Source: an uncultured Acidimicrobiales bacterium | GTDB taxonomy: Bacteria > Actinomycetota > Acidimicrobiia > Acidimicrobiales > SZUA-35 | Direction: 5' to 3' | Assembly: GCA_937922785.1 (NCBI GenBank) | Contig: CALAJQ010000012.1 | Span: 186,001 to 250,000, forward strand | DNA: 64,000 bases | Shown: positions 60,816 to 64,000 of the stretch, piece by piece | How the letters are laid out: each line of letters opens with the position of its first letter | Position numbering within the stretch: the first letter of the stretch is position 1 | The notes under the pieces: generated by a model | Database searches by the model: none | What the model was told of the DNA's origin: nothing | The model's input: only the letters and a program-made list of their open reading frames with translations | Position numbers and translations under genes: made by a program

Positions 60816-62874
60816 TCGGTATACAAACCGAGAACTGTCCTGGCTAGCCTTTAACGAGCGTGTCCTAGCCCAAACAACTAGGCCAGAGCTGCCAGTTATC
60901 GAACGCATCAAGTTCTGCTCTATTTACGCGTCCAATCTGGATGAGTTCTTTATGGTCAGAGTGGCTGGTCTTAAAGACCAGGTTGCGGGTGGGGTCACAA
61001 CCACCGGCCCAGACGGGCTTAGCCCGATCGCTCAGCTGGAGGCGATTCGTGAAGTTGTACTGGATCAAGCCGGCCGCTTGGAACAGATTCACAGTGTTGA
61101 TCTGCGAGCCGAACTAGCTGAGGTTGGGCTTGAAATAAGCAACTGGGACGAGCTGGACCTGACGGACCGCAAGGCCGCAACGGCAGAGTTCGAGTCTCGC
61201 CTGTTCCCGGTTCTGACACCGTTGGCGGTCGATCCAGGCCATCCGTTCCCATATATCTCTAACCTGTCGCTGAACCTGGCGGTAACCATCACGAACCCGT
61301 CTACCGGTTCTGAGCTTTTTGCCCGACTCAAAGTGCCCAAAGCCATCGGCCGATTCCTGCAACTTCCTTCGGGTCGACTTGTGCCAGTTGAACAGATCAT
61401 CGGTGCTCACCTCGACCAGCTCTTTCCGGGAATGGATGTGGCGGGTGCCTGGCCATTCAGAGTGTCACGCAACGCCGACTTAACTCTCGATGATGCCGAA
61501 GCCGATGACCTGTTGGAGGCCGTCGAGCTTGAGTTGAGGCGCCGTCGCTTCGGTCGCGCTATCCGGCTTGAGATCGACGCAACGATGCCAGCTTCGGTGG
61601 TAGAGCTGTTGGTTCGCGAACTCGATCTCGACAACGAAGATGTCTTCAGTTACCAAGATCTGGTAGATCTGTCGGGCTATGCCGACTTAGAGAGAATCGC
61701 AGGACCAGATCTGGCTCAGCCGATGACCGCCGGAATCACACCGACTGAACTGGTTGGTGCCGAACTCAGCTCTGAGTTCTTTGGGCGAATCGCTAAGAAC
61801 GACATTCTTCTTCATCACCCCTATGACTCATTCAGCGCCTCAGTGTCTGAGTTTGTTCGCCACGCTTCGCGTGACCCTCGGGTTCTTGCAATCAAGCTGA
61901 CGCTTTACCGGACCTCTGGCGACAGTCAGATCATCGAGTCCCTGATTCGAGCCGCTGAAAGTGGCAAACAGGTTGCGGCTCTGATCGAATTGAAGGCGCG
62001 CTTTGACGAGCGCGCCAACATTGCTTGGGCCCGTCGTCTGGAAGAGGCTGGGGTTCACGTGGTCTATGGCCTTGTTGGGCTGAAGATTCATTGCAAGACA
62101 ACCCTGATTGTTCGCGAAGAAGACGAGGGGTTGCGTCGCTACGCCCATGTAGGAACCGGCAACTACAACCCCCGAACAGCCCGCTACTACGAAGATCTGG
62201 GTCTGCTAACGGCCAATCCTCGTATCGGCAACGACCTCTCTCAGATGTTCAATTTCCTCACCGGTTATGGGCGCGATGTGTCCTACGAGCGATTATTGGT
62301 TGCGCCTACAACATTGCGTTCAGACCTACTCGAGCTGATTGCCAACGAGACCACCCACGGCGCCGACGGCCACATCTTTGTGAAGATGAACTCTCTGGTC
62401 GATCCTGAAATCATCGAACGGCTCTACACCGCCAGCCAAGCCGGAGTGAAGATCGAGCTTGTCATCCGTGGCGTGTGTTGTCTGCGGCCCGGGCTTGAAG
62501 GTATTAGCGAGAACATCACAGTCCGGTCGATTGTGGGCCGCTACCTAGAGCACTCCAGGATCTACTACTTCGGGCACGGGGATCGCGAGAATGCCGGTCC
62601 GAGCTACTACATAGGCTCTGCCGACTTGATGCCTCGGAACCTTGACCGGCGGGTCGAGGTTCTGACCCCGGTTGAGTCTCAAACGGCACGAGACCGTATT
62701 GACTTCATCGCCCGAACTTGTCTGGCCGACGATGTATTGGCTTGGGAGCTTCGAAGCGATGGAACCTACGCCAAACCGGCAGGCGGCCAGTTCCAAAGCC
62801 ACGATGAGTTTGAAAACAACGCTGCTCATCGGGTCGCAATGATGCGCGAATCGCGCGAACGCTACACAGAGTGA
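60778..62874 (+). CDS. ppk: Polyphosphate kinase 1
   Basis: Ppk1 polymerises the gamma phosphate of ATP into polyphosphate. The protein is about 698 residues. It has the N domain opening LSDRYTNRELSWLAFNERVL, the phosphorylated His in YAHVGTGNYNPRTARYYEDLGLL, the second His in LEHSRIYYF, and the conserved IKLTLYRTSGDSQI and PRNLDRRVEV segments. The start is uncertain between TTG 60742, GTG 60778 and TTG 60809; I chose GTG 60778. It overlaps the Nudix gene by 4 bp. Confidence 0.95.
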   Translation: MASSGPQLQPLSDRYTNRELSWLAFNERVLAQTTRPELPVIERIKFCSIYASNLDEFFMVRVAGLKDQVAGGVTTTGPDGLSPIAQLEAIREVVLDQAGRLEQIHSVDLRAELAEVGLEISNWDELDLTDRKAATAEFESRLFPVLTPLAVDPGHPFPYISNLSLNLAVTITNPSTGSELFARLKVPKAIGRFLQLPSGRLVPVEQIIGAHLDQLFPGMDVAGAWPFRVSRNADLTLDDAEADDLLEAVELELRRRRFGRAIRLEIDATMPASVVELLVRELDLDNEDVFSYQDLVDLSGYADLERIAGPDLAQPMTAGITPTELVGAELSSEFFGRIAKNDILLHHPYDSFSASVSEFVRHASRDPRVLAIKLTLYRTSGDSQIIESLIRAAESGKQVAALIELKARFDERANIAWARRLEEAGVHVVYGLVGLKIHCKTTLIVREEDEGLRRYAHVGTGNYNPRTARYYEDLGLLTANPRIGNDLSQMFNFLTGYGRDVSYERLLVAPTTLRSDLLELIANETTHGADGHIFVKMNSLVDPEIIERLYTASQAGVKIELVIRGVCCLRPGLEGISENITVRSIVGRYLEHSRIYYFGHGDRENAGPSYYIGSADLMPRNLDRRVEVLTPVESQTARDRIDFIARTCLADDVLAWELRSDGTYAKPAGGQFQSHDEFENNAAHRVAMMRESRERYTE

Positions 62875-63293
62875 GTCCGTCAGGGCAACCGGCACCAGAT
62901 CAAGTCCAGGTGTCAGCAGCGGGGTGTTTGCTTTGGCGACCGCATCCGAAAAAGTCGAACAAGAAGCAGGTGCTGATCATTCATCGGCCCCATCGCGATG
63001 ACTGGAGCTATCCAAAGGGGAAAGTAGATCCCGGCGAAACCGAACTTGAATGTGCTCTTCGAGAGGTAAAGGAAGAAACTGGCATGGAAGGCAAGCTCGG
63101 GGATGAGCTGCCCTTAGTGACCTACCGAGACCACAGGGACCGATCCAAGTCGGTCCGCTATTGGCTTCTGAAATACAAACAGGGTAACTTCAAGCCAAAT
63201 GATGAGGTCGACGAGATTGCTTGGGTCTCGCCTTCAAAAGCCGCCGATATTCTTACCTATCGCCATGACATTGAACTGTTGGACTATTTGTAG
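62871..63293 (+). CDS. MutT1-like Nudix hydrolase
   Basis: A 140-residue Nudix protein with GKVDPGETELECALREVKEETGM as the complete box (Glu pairs for Mg) and a WSYPKGK lead typical of MutT1/diadenosine-polyphosphate hydrolases. It may clean oxidised nucleotides or hydrolyse dinucleoside polyphosphates. In actinobacteria a MutT1 gene next to ppk is common; here it lacks the phosphatase domain found in the mycobacterial protein. The GTG start overlaps the ppk stop by 4 bp. Confidence 0.88.
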   Translation: MSPSGQPAPDQVQVSAAGCLLWRPHPKKSNKKQVLIIHRPHRDDWSYPKGKVDPGETELECALREVKEETGMEGKLGDELPLVTYRDHRDRSKSVRYWLLKYKQGNFKPNDEVDEIAWVSPSKAADILTYRHDIELLDYL

Positions 63294-63296
63294 CTG

Positions 63297-64000
63297 ATGT
63301 CAGCCTCGACGTGGTGGCCTACACCGAGCGCACCGTCGAAGTGGTTCACTGCTGAACAAATTACCAACTCCCGGGCTTACCATCGACCCGCATCCACAAT
63401 GACAACTGTGTCGATCGCGGTGGCAATCGGTCTAGGCCTCGCAATTTCTTTTACAGTAGGCGGCAGCTCAAACCAGGCAATGGTCTGGCTTCTCACCCCG
63501 CTGGCGGCCTTGTTGCCTTTGCTCGGTTACAACTGGTGGTTTCACTCTCGGCATCGTCGTTCCTTTGGCGCTCCGCCAAAGCCCATCAGCCAAATCGTTG
63601 CTGATTCTGTGATGGCCACAGCCATTGCGTTCACGGCCGTCAACGCCTTCATAATTACCATTCGGAATTTGGGAACCACAGTTGGGTCACTGGCAATTTT
63701 GGTAGGAGCTGCGGTGGCGTTTGCGGTGTTTGTTCCGCACCTAGTTTCCAGATCAGAGCTAGGTGAGGTGCCAGCCGAGGCAGCTGCGCCGTTTGTTGCA
63801 CTGGCCGAGTGGGCCGGGGTGCGCTGCAACTTCGCACTGGACCAGTCTCTGTCTGATGCCAACGCAAGGGCAGTAATGGTGGCTGGAAAACAAAACGTTG
63901 TGGTCTCCAATGCCTTGCTTGCCCAGCCAGCCGAGTTGCAGTCGCTCGTGGTGGCCCATGAGATTGCGCACCTCAAGCATGGTCACCTCTCGAAACTGCG
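63297..64000 (+). CDS. M48-family membrane zinc peptidase, 3' truncated
   Basis: The first 234 codons of an HtpX/M48-type metallopeptidase cut by the window end. It begins ATG 63297, three bases after the Nudix stop, with four hydrophobic segments (about 35-55, 65-80, 105-125, 130-150) and then the zinc motif HEIAH, in VVAHEIAHLKHGHLSKL. Members degrade misfolded membrane proteins. The third zinc ligand lies beyond the window. Confidence 0.85.
   Translation, partial: MSASTWWPTPSAPSKWFTAEQITNSRAYHRPASTMTTVSIAVAIGLGLAISFTVGGSSNQAMVWLLTPLAALLPLLGYNWWFHSRHRRSFGAPPKPISQIVADSVMATAIAFTAVNAFIITIRNLGTTVGSLAILVGAAVAFAVFVPHLVSRSELGEVPAEAAAPFVALAEWAGVRCNFALDQSLSDANARAVMVAGKQNVVVSNALLAQPAELQSLVVAHEIAHLKHGHLSKL

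Overview
The window reads as a chromosomal segment from an actinobacterium, most probably class Acidimicrobiia (marine or freshwater Ilumatobacter/Microthrix-like). This is an inference from gene content: two WhiB-type iron-sulfur regulators, GuaB3, EgtD, a single-subunit b558-type SdhC, a Septum_form-domain protein, the DUF2520-panC-panB neighbourhood, MutT1-like Nudix next to polyphosphate kinase, and many leaderless-looking starts (TANNNT box 5-8 nt before ATG/GTG/TTG). Base composition is moderate to high GC. Genes are tightly packed: no stretch over 300 bases lacks a gene. I saw no rRNA, tRNA or CRISPR array.

Layout. 0-9 kb (minus strand): truncated serine beta-lactamase-like gene, lipoprotein, RNB ribonuclease, panB-panC-DUF2520, mutM, FAD oxidoreductase, AlkA-like glycosylase, unknown gene. 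9-18.6 kb (mostly plus): Nudix hydrolase with a non-standard start, membrane proteins, guaB3-guaA, a minus-strand TPR membrane protein, pcrA/uvrD helicase. 18.6-31 kb: YggT, shikimate kinase fused to an AroB-like fragment, aroQ, sucCD, a RAYT transposon, cell-wall amidase, purH, HAD hydrolase, TetR regulator, mdh, Nei-like glycosylase. 30-44 kb: SCP2 protein and two dynamin-like GTPases, MFS transporter and ion channel fired from overlapping divergent promoters, DUF368, Septum_form protein, SIMPL protein, fatty-acid desaturase, sdhCAB. 44-56 kb: GH2-like protein, EgtD, nitronate monooxygenase, a two-component system with an acidic repeat exoprotein upstream, HSL esterase, a DsbA-family gene with an in-frame UGA, MoxR ATPase, GH1-like protein. 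56-64 kb (plus): VWA protein, WhiB, TatA, ECF sigma and putative anti-sigma factor, second WhiB, ppk1, MutT1-like Nudix, and a truncated M48 peptidase.

Functional themes are central metabolism (sucCD, sdhCAB, mdh), purine synthesis (guaB3, guaA, purH), pantothenate synthesis, shikimate pathway, oxidative DNA repair (mutM, Nei-like, AlkA-like, Nudix) and redox/stress control (WhiB, ECF sigma, EgtD, DsbA).

The most interesting items are: (1) a DsbA/FrnE-family gene whose first catalytic Cys codon is UGA, with a candidate SECIS hairpin, i.e. a probable selenoprotein; (2) a RAYT transposase element with 54-bp inverted ends that each carry a perfect DnaA box, while the transposase has a DnaA domain IV-like C-terminus; (3) a shikimate kinase fused to a truncated dehydroquinate-synthase-like domain; (4) a palindromic repeat family (GGTGACA/TGTCACC) in two divergent intergenic regions, plus three other short repeat families between convergent genes; (5) GH2 and GH1 homologues lacking recognisable catalytic nucleophiles.
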